The translations under genes were made by a program, and so were the position numbers. DNA of 64,000 bases from JABWAM01 sp964653025. Lineage in GTDB: Bacteria > Verrucomicrobiota > Verrucomicrobiia > JABWAM01. Below, in pieces: positions 18,768 to 25,886 of the stretch. Below the pieces are notes generated by a model, which saw nothing but the letters and a program-made list of their open reading frames with translations, was not told the DNA's origin and did not search any database. Location of the stretch: the NCBI GenBank assembly GCA_964653025.1, contig CAZZBZ010000002.1, positions 50,805 through 114,804 of the forward strand, given 5' to 3'. Within the stretch, counting starts at the first letter, position 1. The number at the start of each line of letters is the position of its first letter.

Positions 18768-19925
18768 ATGCGTATCTGCGACGTCACCCAGTTCTACTCG
18801 CCGGTGAGTGGCGGCGTGAAGCGCTACCTTACCGAGAAGCGGGACTACATCGCCCGGCACACCTCCGACGAGCATGTCCTCGTCGTGCCAGGACCGCGCA
18901 ACACCGCGAGAACCGAGGGCCGCTGCACCCATGTCGAGGTTGCCTCACCGCGAGTCTCCTTCACTTCCCACTACCGCTTCGCGTGGAACGCCCGCCGCGT
19001 TGAGCGCCTCATCCGCGAGGCGAAGCCCGATCTTATCGAGGCGGGCGAGCCCTACCAGCTCGCTTGGGCCTGCCTCCGCGCGGGCCGCGCCCTCGGTGTT
19101 CCCGTCGTCGGCTTCTACCATTCCCACTTCCCCGAGAGCTACTTCCGCACCGTTCGCCGCTTTGGCGGACGCCCTGCCGGCGCCCTCGTGGATGGTCTCT
19201 CCCGCCGCTACATCCGCCGTCTCTACAATCGCTTCGACCTCACCCTCGTCGCCTCTCCCAAGCTCCAGGGCGTTCTGCGGAACTACGGGGTCCGCAACAC
19301 CCGCCTCGTCCCTCTTGGGGTTGAGACCGACATCTTCGAACCCTCCGCACGCGACCCGCTCCTTCGCCGTCGCCTTGGAATCCAGGACCGCCAAATCCTC
19401 CTCCTCTTCGTCGGGCGCCTCTCCCGCGAGAAGCGGATTGATCGCCTGGTCGAGGCCTTCTCCATCATCCGCCACTACGCGGGCGATCGCTTTGCCCTTC
19501 TCGTTGTCGGCGAAGGCGCCGAGCGGGCCCGCATCGAGGAGGCCCGCCGCGCCAACCCCGACCTCCACTGGATCCCCTACGAGGGGGATGCCCGCAAACT
19601 CGCCTCCGTCTATGCCTCCGCCGACCTTCTCGTCCATCCGAGCCCGTGCGAGACCTTCGGCCTCGTCGTCCTCGAGGCACAGGCATGCGGCACCCCCGCG
19701 GTCGCCTGCCGTGGCAGCGGGATGGATGACCTCATCTTCGGCGGCCCGGGCTTCCTCGCACCGGAGATGACGGCGGAATCCCTCGCTCGGACCGTGCTCC
19801 ACTGCTATCAGGGCGATCTCCGCGAAATCGGCGTATGCGCCCGCAAGTCCGTGATCGAACGTTATCCTTGGAAGACCGTCTTCAAGGGCCTCTTCGAACT
19901 TTACTCCGGCTGCGTAAAACGCTGA
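18768..19925 (+). CDS. Glycosyltransferase, GT4 family
   Basis: A 385-residue GT-B fold glycosyltransferase. The N-terminal MRICDVTQFYSPVSGGVKRYL is typical of GT4 enzymes related to mannosyl or glucosyl transferases. The C-terminal domain has LLFVGRLSREKRIDRLVEAF, FALLVVGEGAER, and the donor-site signature PCETFGLVVLEAQACGTPAVACRGSGMDD (E-x7-E motif) near residues 300-325. The ATG at 18768 starts the conserved part; the upstream open frame is repeat-derived. It is followed at 53 bp by a small ABM-domain gene. Confidence 0.88.
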   Translation: MRICDVTQFYSPVSGGVKRYLTEKRDYIARHTSDEHVLVVPGPRNTARTEGRCTHVEVASPRVSFTSHYRFAWNARRVERLIREAKPDLIEAGEPYQLAWACLRAGRALGVPVVGFYHSHFPESYFRTVRRFGGRPAGALVDGLSRRYIRRLYNRFDLTLVASPKLQGVLRNYGVRNTRLVPLGVETDIFEPSARDPLLRRRLGIQDRQILLLFVGRLSREKRIDRLVEAFSIIRHYAGDRFALLVVGEGAERARIEEARRANPDLHWIPYEGDARKLASVYASADLLVHPSPCETFGLVVLEAQACGTPAVACRGSGMDDLIFGGPGFLAPEMTAESLARTVLHCYQGDLREIGVCARKSVIERYPWKTVFKGLFELYSGCVKR

Positions 19926-19978
19926 AACGCTCGGAAATGGCCCCGATTCCTACCCCCTGACTCCTTCAAGTTCTCCCT

Positions 19979-20266
19979 ATGCATATTCTCATGGTTCATC
20001 TCCGCACGAAACCGGAGTGCATCGAGGCCTTTCGCGCCGCGACCCTCGAGAACGCCCGCAACAGTCGCAAGGAGGCCGGCGTGGTCCAGTTCGACCTCTT
20101 TCAAATGGCCGAAGAACCGACTCGCTTCATGATCCTCGAGATCTACCGCGAGCCCGGCGACCACGCGAAGCACCGCGAGACCGCCCACTACCTCAAGTGG
20201 CGCGAGGTCGTGGACCCGATCATGGCCGAACCCCGTCGCGGGGAGAAGTGGCTCGACTGTGCCTGA
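19979..20266 (+). CDS. Small antibiotic-biosynthesis-monooxygenase (ABM/LsrG-like) domain protein
   Basis: A 95-residue ferredoxin-like-fold protein. The N-terminal HILMVHLRTKPECIEAFRAATLEN and the centre VVQFDLFQMAEEPTRFMILEIYREPGDHAKHRET match the ABM superfamily, closest in feel to LsrG/YgiN-type proteins, which process small quinol- or furanone-like compounds. The His in AKHRETAHY sits where such enzymes keep a conserved His. The substrate cannot be told from sequence. It lies between a glycosyltransferase gene and an iron-type alcohol dehydrogenase gene. Confidence 0.75.
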   Translation: MHILMVHLRTKPECIEAFRAATLENARNSRKEAGVVQFDLFQMAEEPTRFMILEIYREPGDHAKHRETAHYLKWREVVDPIMAEPRRGEKWLDCA

Positions 20267-20276
20267 GTGAGTGGGA

Positions 20277-20450
20277 AAGCCACGGATGGAACACGGATGG
20301 CAGAGATGAGGTGTGAGGTCCGCTACACGGACCTCGCGCCGACCCTTGTCCAGATGAACCCCCGGATTCTCCCGAATGGTATGCGGATTCCGTGTAGCGG
20401 AATCCGCATGCCTTCCTCCATCCGTCCCGCGACTGCGGGATCCGTGGCTT
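20277..20450. repeat. Second member of the AGCCACGGAT palindromic repeat family
   Basis: AAGCCACGGAT at 20277-20287 is mirrored by ATCCGTGGCTT at 20440-20450, the same ends as the element at 48-220. Inside are a hairpin GAGGTCCGCTACACGGACCTC and a perfect 11-bp stem ATGCGGATTCC...GGAATCCGCAT. A further pair, GCAGAGATG at 20300-20308 and CATCTCTGC at 20454-20462, reaches to within one base of the next start codon, so the element supplies the upstream region of the dehydrogenase gene. Confidence 0.7.
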
Positions 20451-20463
20451 CTCCATCTCTGCC

Positions 20464-21648
20464 ATGAAAAGTGACGTACCAGCTTTTTGGGAATTTGCCA
20501 CGGCGAACCGGATCTTCTTTGGTGACGGCACGCTTCGCGAGGCACCCGCGATTATCGCCGCATGGGGCAATCGGGTTCTCCTCGTCACGGGGAAAACTTC
20601 TTCGCGCGCGGAACCCCTTGCCACCGCTCTGCGCGCCGCGGGAGTTGCCGTCGAAACCTTCTCCGTCCCGGGGGAGCCGACCATCCCTATCATTCGCGAG
20701 GGGATCGCCCTCGCCCGTGCGACGCGGGCGGAGGCGGTGATCGCGTTCGGGGGAGGAAGCGCACTCGACGCTGGTAAGGCGATCGCGGGCCTCGCCGCGA
20801 ACGAGGGCGACCTCCTCGACTATCTCGAGGTCGTTGGCAAGGGGCAGGTTCTCACGGAGCCCGGCCTGCCCTGCCTCGCGATCCCGACCACCGCTGGCAC
20901 GGGAGCTGAGGTGACGCGCAACGCGGTGATCGCCTCGCCCGAACACCGGTTGAAGGCGAGCTTGCGGAGCCCGTTTCTCCTCCCGCGCGCCGCGATCGTG
21001 GACCCGTACCTCGCGCATGGGCTGCCGCCGCCGATCACCGCGGCGACGGGAATGGACGCGCTGACCCAACTCATCGAGCCGTTCGTCTCGCCGCGAGCGA
21101 ATCCGATGACCGATTCTCTCTGCCGCGAGGGAATGGCGCGCATCGCGCGATCACTCCGACAGGCGTTTCGCGACGGCTCGGATGCTGCAGCGCGCGAGGA
21201 CATGGCGCTGGCGAGCCTTTTCGGGGGGATCGCGCTGGCAAATGCCGGGCTCGGCGCGGTCCACGGTTTCGCGGCGCCGGTCGGGGGGATGTTTTCGGCA
21301 CCGCACGGGGCGATCTGCGCGGCGCTCCTCGGGCCGGTGACGCGCGCGAACGTGGCCGCGCTGCGCGCGCAGGCGCCCGACTCCCCCGCGCTGGCGCGCT
21401 ACTGCGAGGTCGCGCGGATTCTCACGGGGAAGGCCGACGCCTCCGACGAGGACGGGGCTGCGTGGCTCGGGGAGCTCTGCCGCGACCTCGGGATCCCCGG
21501 GCTCTCGGCGTGGGGCGTGGCCGCGAAGGATTTTGACGAGGTCGCCCGCAAGGCGTCCGCGAGCAGCAGCATGAAGGGCAATCCCGTGGCGCTCGGGCAG
21601 GAGGAGCTGATGCGGATCCTGGTGGCGGCCTTCTCCAGAGAATTGTAG
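20464..21648 (+). CDS. Iron-type (group III) alcohol dehydrogenase
   Basis: A 394-residue NAD(P)-dependent oxidoreductase of the FucO/AdhB-type family. The nucleotide site is FGGGSALDAGKAIA (about 97-110), followed by PTTAGTGAEVTRNAV. Metal ligands are suggested by Asp in VDPYLAHGLPP and the His residues in AVHGFAAPVGGMFSAPHG. The substrate is not certain: lactaldehyde reduction during rhamnose or fucose use is one option, given rhaA in the window, but other aldehydes are equally possible. It begins immediately after a palindromic repeat and ends in a cluster of hairpins. Confidence 0.85.
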   Translation: MKSDVPAFWEFATANRIFFGDGTLREAPAIIAAWGNRVLLVTGKTSSRAEPLATALRAAGVAVETFSVPGEPTIPIIREGIALARATRAEAVIAFGGGSALDAGKAIAGLAANEGDLLDYLEVVGKGQVLTEPGLPCLAIPTTAGTGAEVTRNAVIASPEHRLKASLRSPFLLPRAAIVDPYLAHGLPPPITAATGMDALTQLIEPFVSPRANPMTDSLCREGMARIARSLRQAFRDGSDAAAREDMALASLFGGIALANAGLGAVHGFAAPVGGMFSAPHGAICAALLGPVTRANVAALRAQAPDSPALARYCEVARILTGKADASDEDGAAWLGELCRDLGIPGLSAWGVAAKDFDEVARKASASSSMKGNPVALGQEELMRILVAAFSREL

Positions 21649-21913
21649 CAGGGCGGCGTTCTACGCCGCCGATCCTCCGATAAGCGGCGGCCCCACCGCA
21701 GGGCGGTGGCAAGGGACGCTGCGCGGCGCCTGGCTGTAGACGGCCTCGGTGAGGCCGTGGGATGCGGGGTCAGCGACCCCGCCTACAGCGGAAGGCGGGG
21801 GCGGCGGCCATGACACGCGAGCCGCGCGGGCTCCCCGATGAAGCGCCCCCGCGCGCGAACCGCTTACGCGGGGATCAGGGGCGTTTCAACAGTCTGGTCG
21901 ATGCGCGGATTGC
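21649..21913. repeat. Array of hairpins downstream of the alcohol dehydrogenase gene
   Basis: Several short palindromes follow one another: GGCGGCGTTCTACGCCGCC, CCACCGCAGGGCGGTGG, CGGCCTCGGTGAGGCCG and CGGGGTCAGCGACCCCG. The last two sit inside TGTAG...CTACA arms. A looser pair, AAGCGCCCC and GGGGCGTTT, lies at about 21840-21889 just before the regulator gene. They may terminate the upstream gene. The family resembles the hairpin near 10455. Confidence 0.55.
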
Positions 21914-21931
21914 GTGATACAATGTCGCCCG

Positions 21932-23182
21932 GTGCTTGAAGTTCCCAAACGTCACTCGTTGATTGATCAGGTCGCCGAGAGTCTGCGGCGCAGTCTGCAC
22001 CTGCCTGAATGGGCCAACGGCCTGCCCCCCGAGCGCGCCCTGTGCGACCGCTTGCAGGTGAGCCGACTCACCTTACGTGCCGCCCTGCATCTTCTTCACC
22101 GGGAGGGCAGGCTGAAGTTCTCCGAAAACCGTCGCAAGCGCGTTCCGGTCCGACACAAGGGCGCCCGGCGGCCCAGCGAACCCAGGGTGATTGCGTTCCT
22201 TTCCGCCGAGCCGCTGTACGCACATGCCCCGGCAACAATTTTCAGAGTTCATGAACTGCGCCGTCATCTCCAGGACGCCGGGTACGGGCTGGAGTTTCTG
22301 AACGATCCGCGCCTGCTCGGAAAAAATCCCACGAAGGTGCTTGAGGCGCTGGTGCATCAAGTGCGCGTGCGCTGCTGGGTGCTGCACTGGGCCAACGCCG
22401 CCGTCCAGCGATGGTTCGCGGAGCGACAACTGCGTGTCGTGGTGATGGGTTCCTGCCACGAGGGGATCCGCTTTCCTTCGGCGGACATCGATTACCGGGC
22501 GCTCGCGCGTCATGCCGTGGGCATGTTCCATCACCTGGGCCATCGCCGTCTGGCGTTGCTGGGGCCGCACCGAGGTCTCCAAGGGGAGTTGGCCCGTGAA
22601 CAGGGATTCCTGGAAGCCGCACAGAGCCGGGAACACGCGGGCGCTTCGCCGTTGATCCTGCGGCACGACGGCAGCCAGGAAAGCATCCGCGCCATCGTCA
22701 ACGCCCGGCTCCGTTCCCGGACCGTCACGGCAATCCTGGCCGCGGATGCGATCCATGCGCTGAGTTTGATGACCTGTCTGACTCACGCAGGGCTGCGGCT
22801 GCCCGAGGATATTTCTATTATTTCCGCCGACGAAGAGTGGTTTCTCGATCACGTCACGCCCACGGTCGCCCGCTATCGCATGGACCTGGGCTTGTATGCG
22901 CTCCGGGTTTCACGGATGGCGCTGTCCCTGGCCGAGAAAGGGGACATCCCCAACCGCCAGGTGCTCATTGTGCCGATATTCCAGCCGGGTGAGTCCCTTG
23001 TGGCATGTCCTGAACCGGATGTTTCACACGCCCAAGGTGAAATATCCGCCCGAAGGGCCGAAAACGCCTTGTCCCCCAAGGCGTTTCGGGGCAGCCCCGC
23101 CCTGCCCGTCGGGGAACACCCTGTTCCCCGAAGGGCAGGGAGGCTCGGCCTCGCATCCCGCCCCATCCCAGGGGCGGGATGA
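21932..23182 (+). CDS. GntR-type HTH / LacI-type sensor hybrid transcription regulator, C-terminus replaced by a repeat
   Basis: A DNA-binding sugar-responsive regulator. From GTG 21932 (LEVPKRHSLIDQVAESLRRSL) it has 416 residues; GTG 21914 is an alternative start. The GntR winged helix covers about 8-75, with recognition region LPPERALCDRLQVSRLTLRAA. A LacI/periplasmic-binding-like effector domain covers about 80-355 (HLGHRRLALLGPHRG, LPEDISIISADEEW). From residue 362 on, the sequence is encoded by an inserted palindromic element. The relic copy at 41364 keeps the older ending PLTGARLVHK, whose stop would fall at 23261-23263, giving 371 residues. It heads the carbohydrate locus and probably controls it. 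Confidence 0.85.
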   Translation: MLEVPKRHSLIDQVAESLRRSLHLPEWANGLPPERALCDRLQVSRLTLRAALHLLHREGRLKFSENRRKRVPVRHKGARRPSEPRVIAFLSAEPLYAHAPATIFRVHELRRHLQDAGYGLEFLNDPRLLGKNPTKVLEALVHQVRVRCWVLHWANAAVQRWFAERQLRVVVMGSCHEGIRFPSADIDYRALARHAVGMFHHLGHRRLALLGPHRGLQGELAREQGFLEAAQSREHAGASPLILRHDGSQESIRAIVNARLRSRTVTAILAADAIHALSLMTCLTHAGLRLPEDISIISADEEWFLDHVTPTVARYRMDLGLYALRVSRMALSLAEKGDIPNRQVLIVPIFQPGESLVACPEPDVSHAQGEISARRAENALSPKAFRGSPALPVGEHPVPRRAGRLGLASRPIPGAG

Positions 23183-23225
23183 CGAGGCGCATGTTTCACC
23201 CCTGGGAAGGTGTGAAACATGCGGG
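23016..23225. mobile_element. MITE-like palindromic insertion in the 3' end of the regulator gene
   Basis: A 210-bp element flanked by direct repeats CTGAAC (23010-23015 and 23226-23231). ATGTTTCACAC at 23019-23029 is mirrored by GTGTGAAACAT at 23210-23220. Inside are further strong hairpins: AAACGCCTTG/CAAGGCGTTT, GCCCTGCCCGTCGGGGAACA facing TGTTCCCCGAAGGGCAGGG, and GCCTCG...CGAGGC. The related site at 41515-41521 has a single CTGAAC and no insertion, which acts as the empty site. It has no coding capacity of its own. Confidence 0.8.
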
Positions 23226-23231
23226 CTGAAC

Positions 23232-23338
23232 CCCTGACGGGGGCTCGTTTGGTTCACAAATAGTACCGAGACATTTGCATTGCTGGGTCAATGAACCTCG
23301 GGTACCGTGTCCGCCGAACCTTAACAAAGGAGTTCAAC
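23232..23338 (+). promoter_or_regulatory. Conserved leader upstream of the PEP-CTERM gene (copy 1)
   Basis: This 107-bp stretch is kept nearly unchanged at 41521-41627. Two inverted pairs are interleaved: GGTTCA (23251) with TGAACC (23292), and TACCGAG (23264) with CTCGGGTA (23297). That order could form a pseudoknot in RNA or a compound operator in DNA. It also contains the ancestral stop of the regulator gene. A good ribosome-binding site, AAAGGAG, sits 7 bases before the ATG at 23339. Confidence 0.45.
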
Positions 23339-24577
23339 ATGAAGAGAATCCTCGTGGTATGCGCAGGCTTGCTCGCATTCGTTTCCCCGTCTTTCGCAGT
23401 CGTCAACACCTGGACCGGCGGCGCCTCGGACGGCCTGTGGGCCACCGCGGGCAACTGGGACCAGGGCCACGCGCCCACCGCGGGCGAACACATCACGATC
23501 GGTGACGGGGTGGGCGTGATCAACCTCGGCGGCGTCACTCGAAGCGTCGGAACGGTGACCGTGAACCTCGGGAACTGCACCATCAGCAACGGAGTTCTGG
23601 GAACCGCGGTCAACACGACGCTGATCGCCAACGGGACCCGGTTCGCGCCCAATTCCGGAGGCCTCGAGAATCAGGCCGGTAACGCACTGGGCAACGTGAC
23701 CATGAACAATGTCAGGTACAATAAGGATCAGGGGACGTATGGCTGGGTGGCGAACCAGGGGAAGTCGATGTCGCTGAGCAGCAGTTTCATTGATTTGGTG
23801 AATGGGTATCTCAATGTGGAGGGCGATTCCGGATACGGGCCGGCCACGCTCGGCATCAACGGCGGCACCAATTACGTTCAGGCCCTGACGATGAATAACA
23901 ACTGGAATTACAACACACTCCAGGCAAACGTGAACCTCACGAACTCCATCCTCCTGGTGCGTGGCGGCGGAGCCAATCTCGGGAACTATGGACCCGCCAC
24001 GGTCCGGCTTGTCAACAGCACGCTCGGAACCTATGCGGGATACAGTTCAGCGATGAATTTCCGCAGCAACGCCGTGCTCATCAGCGACGGGGGCGTGTTG
24101 ACTCCACGCGGCAACTTCAGTCTCGCCATGACCAATCAGGCCCAGTGGAGCGGCGACGTAACCCTCCGGCATGTGACCGGGCTGACGGCCAGGAACTTTG
24201 AGGTGGCCGGGGTCGATTACGGCATCACCAATTTCAACACCGCCGCGGGCGCCAACTACTCGTTGTCCCGCCTGCAACTCGGCGAAACCGGGCTGGGCTC
24301 GACCATGACTTTGGTCAACACCAACGACAACAACACGGGCACTGCCGGCACGGAGGCATTGTACGTCGGCACGCTCGAGTTATTGGCCAGCTCGACCATC
24401 AACCTCAACGGCCTGAACCTGTACTATCAGCAGCTCCAGACCAACAGCTTCAGCCTGACCGTGAACGGCCCCGGCGGGTTGTTCATGATCCCCGAACCGA
24501 CCGCCTTGGCGCTGCTGATGCTGGCCGGGCTGGCGCTGTGGCGGCGTGGAGCGCAGCGCGTGGAGCGCGGAGCGTGA
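23339..24577 (+). CDS. Exported PEP-CTERM protein, beta-rich
   Basis: A 412-residue protein starting at ATG 23339 behind AAAGGAG. Residues 1-20 are a signal peptide (FVSPSFA). The body starts TWTGGASDGLWATAGNWDQG, the repeat signature of autotransporter-like, beta-helical exported proteins, and is rich in Asn, Gly and Thr. The C-terminus IPEPTALALLMLAGLALWRRG has the PEP motif, membrane segment and Arg cluster of exosortase substrates. The role is probably at the cell surface; no enzymatic motif is visible. The pseudopilin gene overlaps its stop by four bases. A signal-peptide remnant of a second copy lies at 41628. Confidence 0.85.
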   Translation: MKRILVVCAGLLAFVSPSFAVVNTWTGGASDGLWATAGNWDQGHAPTAGEHITIGDGVGVINLGGVTRSVGTVTVNLGNCTISNGVLGTAVNTTLIANGTRFAPNSGGLENQAGNALGNVTMNNVRYNKDQGTYGWVANQGKSMSLSSSFIDLVNGYLNVEGDSGYGPATLGINGGTNYVQALTMNNNWNYNTLQANVNLTNSILLVRGGGANLGNYGPATVRLVNSTLGTYAGYSSAMNFRSNAVLISDGGVLTPRGNFSLAMTNQAQWSGDVTLRHVTGLTARNFEVAGVDYGITNFNTAAGANYSLSRLQLGETGLGSTMTLVNTNDNNTGTAGTEALYVGTLELLASSTINLNGLNLYYQQLQTNSFSLTVNGPGGLFMIPEPTALALLMLAGLALWRRGAQRVERGA

Positions 24578-25323
24578 GGCGTGGGAACGCAAAGACCTTC
24601 CGACAATCGATACTCGACACTCGGCCCTCCGCATTCACGTTGATCGAGCTGTTGGTCGTCATCGCCATCATCGCGGTGCTGGCGGCGCTGTTGTTGCCGG
24701 CGCTGAGCAGTGCCCGTGAGACCGTCAAGATGACCGTCTGCGCGAACAACCTGCGCCAATGCGGCCTGGCCGTTCGCATGTATGCCGGTGACTACGACGA
24801 CGCGATCATCCCGTGTTATTGGGTGGACATTCCCGGCGCCGTTTACCCGCGGCAATGGTACGTGTCCGCCAACTATCCCAACATCGGTTCGCCGTTTACC
24901 TTCTACCTGATGCGCGATCCCAACAAGTGGTTTGGGGAGACAGGGACGGCGCGCTGTCCGAGCCATCTGAAGTATCAAGCGGGCATGTACGAAGGCAGCT
25001 ACGCGATAAACATGTACACCAGCTGGACCTACAACTTCAGCGATCCCGCCGGCGAAACTCCCAACTGGCCGAAGTTCGGACGGCTGCGCGAGCCGCAAAA
25101 CGCCATCTACATGGCGGACAATCTCCGCATTCCTCTGTATGGGAATTGGGATGTCATCACCTATGCAGGCTTCTATGGATTCCGCCAGAACTACGCCAAT
25201 ACCCGGCATCGCGGCGGCGCCAATTTCTTGTTCTTCGACGGCCGCGTCGAGTGGCTGGCCCGCAAGGACCAGCAAGGCGCTCCGTCATTCTGGAACAAGG
25301 TCGTCATCAATGGCCAGTTCTAG
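24574..25323 (+). CDS. Type II secretion-like pseudopilin, orphan (DUF1559-type)
   Basis: A 249-residue protein from GTG 24574, in a GTGA overlap with the PEP-CTERM gene. The prepilin signal SAFTLIELLVVIAIIAVLAALLLPAL lies at 19-44, with cleavage before Phe21 and the conserved Glu at mature position 5. The C-terminal globular domain ends RHRGGANFLFFDGRVEWL, the H-x-G-G-x-N-x-x-F-x-D-G signature of the DUF1559-like proteins common in PVC bacteria. These are found in many copies next to carbohydrate genes, and their role is unclear. Its last 159 bases recur at 41702-41860. Confidence 0.88.
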   Translation: MRRGNAKTFRQSILDTRPSAFTLIELLVVIAIIAVLAALLLPALSSARETVKMTVCANNLRQCGLAVRMYAGDYDDAIIPCYWVDIPGAVYPRQWYVSANYPNIGSPFTFYLMRDPNKWFGETGTARCPSHLKYQAGMYEGSYAINMYTSWTYNFSDPAGETPNWPKFGRLREPQNAIYMADNLRIPLYGNWDVITYAGFYGFRQNYANTRHRGGANFLFFDGRVEWLARKDQQGAPSFWNKVVINGQF

Positions 25324-25581
25324 CAGGGCGCTGAAAAACGCCATGAGGCGTCATTCCGAGGCCCGCGTAGGCGGGACGAGGAATCCTCCCCCTCCGAAGG
25401 GTCCACGTTAGAGATTCCTCATGGAGCCTGTCCTGAGCGCAGCCGAAGGGCTCGGAATGACAAAGTCTGTCACCCCGAGCGCCTGCCCCGCTCCTGGCGG
25501 GGGAGCGAGGGGTCTCTTGCCTTTCTTCCGGGCAACCACCATGGCTTGGGTGTGTGTCACTCTGTTCCGCAGTCCTCAATA
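25324..25581. repeat. Repeat insertion absent from the second cassette copy
   Basis: About 258 bases of non-coding sequence. GTCATTCCGAG at 25350-25360 is mirrored by CTCGGAATGAC at 25451-25461, and GAGGAATCC/GATTCCTC arms lie inside. A second unit, GTCACCCCGAGCG...GAGCGAGGGG, follows. These GTCATTCCGAG palindromes are a known style of intergenic repeat. In copy 2 the sequences on either side (41860 and 41862) are joined directly, so this block was inserted in copy 1 or lost cleanly from copy 2. Confidence 0.65.
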
Positions 25582-25697
25582 GTCCGCGTCTCCCGCGACC
25601 TGGTCCATTTCTCGACGACGACGCCTTCGGCATGAAACCCAATCCGCCCGACCAGTTCCTCGGCTCGGTGTTCAGCGGGTACAATCCCGCGAGCCGC
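25582..25697 (+). pseudogene. Remnant of a beta-helix protein gene (copy 1)
   Basis: Only two scraps of the gene at 41862-43711 remain. 25582-25611 matches 41862-41891 (the signal-peptide start) and 25611-25697 matches 43283-43369 (part of the C-terminal region encoding KPNPPDQFLG). Roughly 1.4 kb between them and about 350 bp after them are missing. The remnant runs directly into the ATG at 25698. Confidence 0.8.
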
Positions 25698-25877
25698 ATG
25701 ATCCGTCTCGCCAATATTCATTTTCACGCCGAGTTTGACGGTTCGACCGGCGCGCTGACCGGCTTGTCCACGCCGGGGATGACCACGCCGCTCATCGAAG
25801 CGTCCTTTGTGCGTTACGTGTGCGACGGCATGGCCTGCGTCGAAGCTCCCGTCAACGCCGGCGAGCACGCCCTATAA
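25698..25877 (+). pseudogene. N-terminal fragment of a carbohydrate-active enzyme, ended by an in-frame TAA
   Basis: 59 codons starting MIRLANIHFHAEFDGSTGALTGLSTPG and ending VNAGEHAL. The phrase DGSTGALTGL is typical of the first strands of large glycosidases. The TAA at 25875-25877 is followed in the same frame, without shift, by the 719-residue downstream protein. The two therefore look like one original protein of about 780 residues interrupted by a single stop. The same 180 bases, with the same stop, occur at 43723-43902 with one base difference. Readthrough or restart is possible; the sequence cannot decide. Confidence 0.7.
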
Positions 25878-25886
25878 GTTGTCTCG

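Noticed and set aside
23024..23257. Small antisense frames within the MITE-like element
   Set aside because: Palindromic DNA yields open frames on both strands; none has a start signal or similarity.
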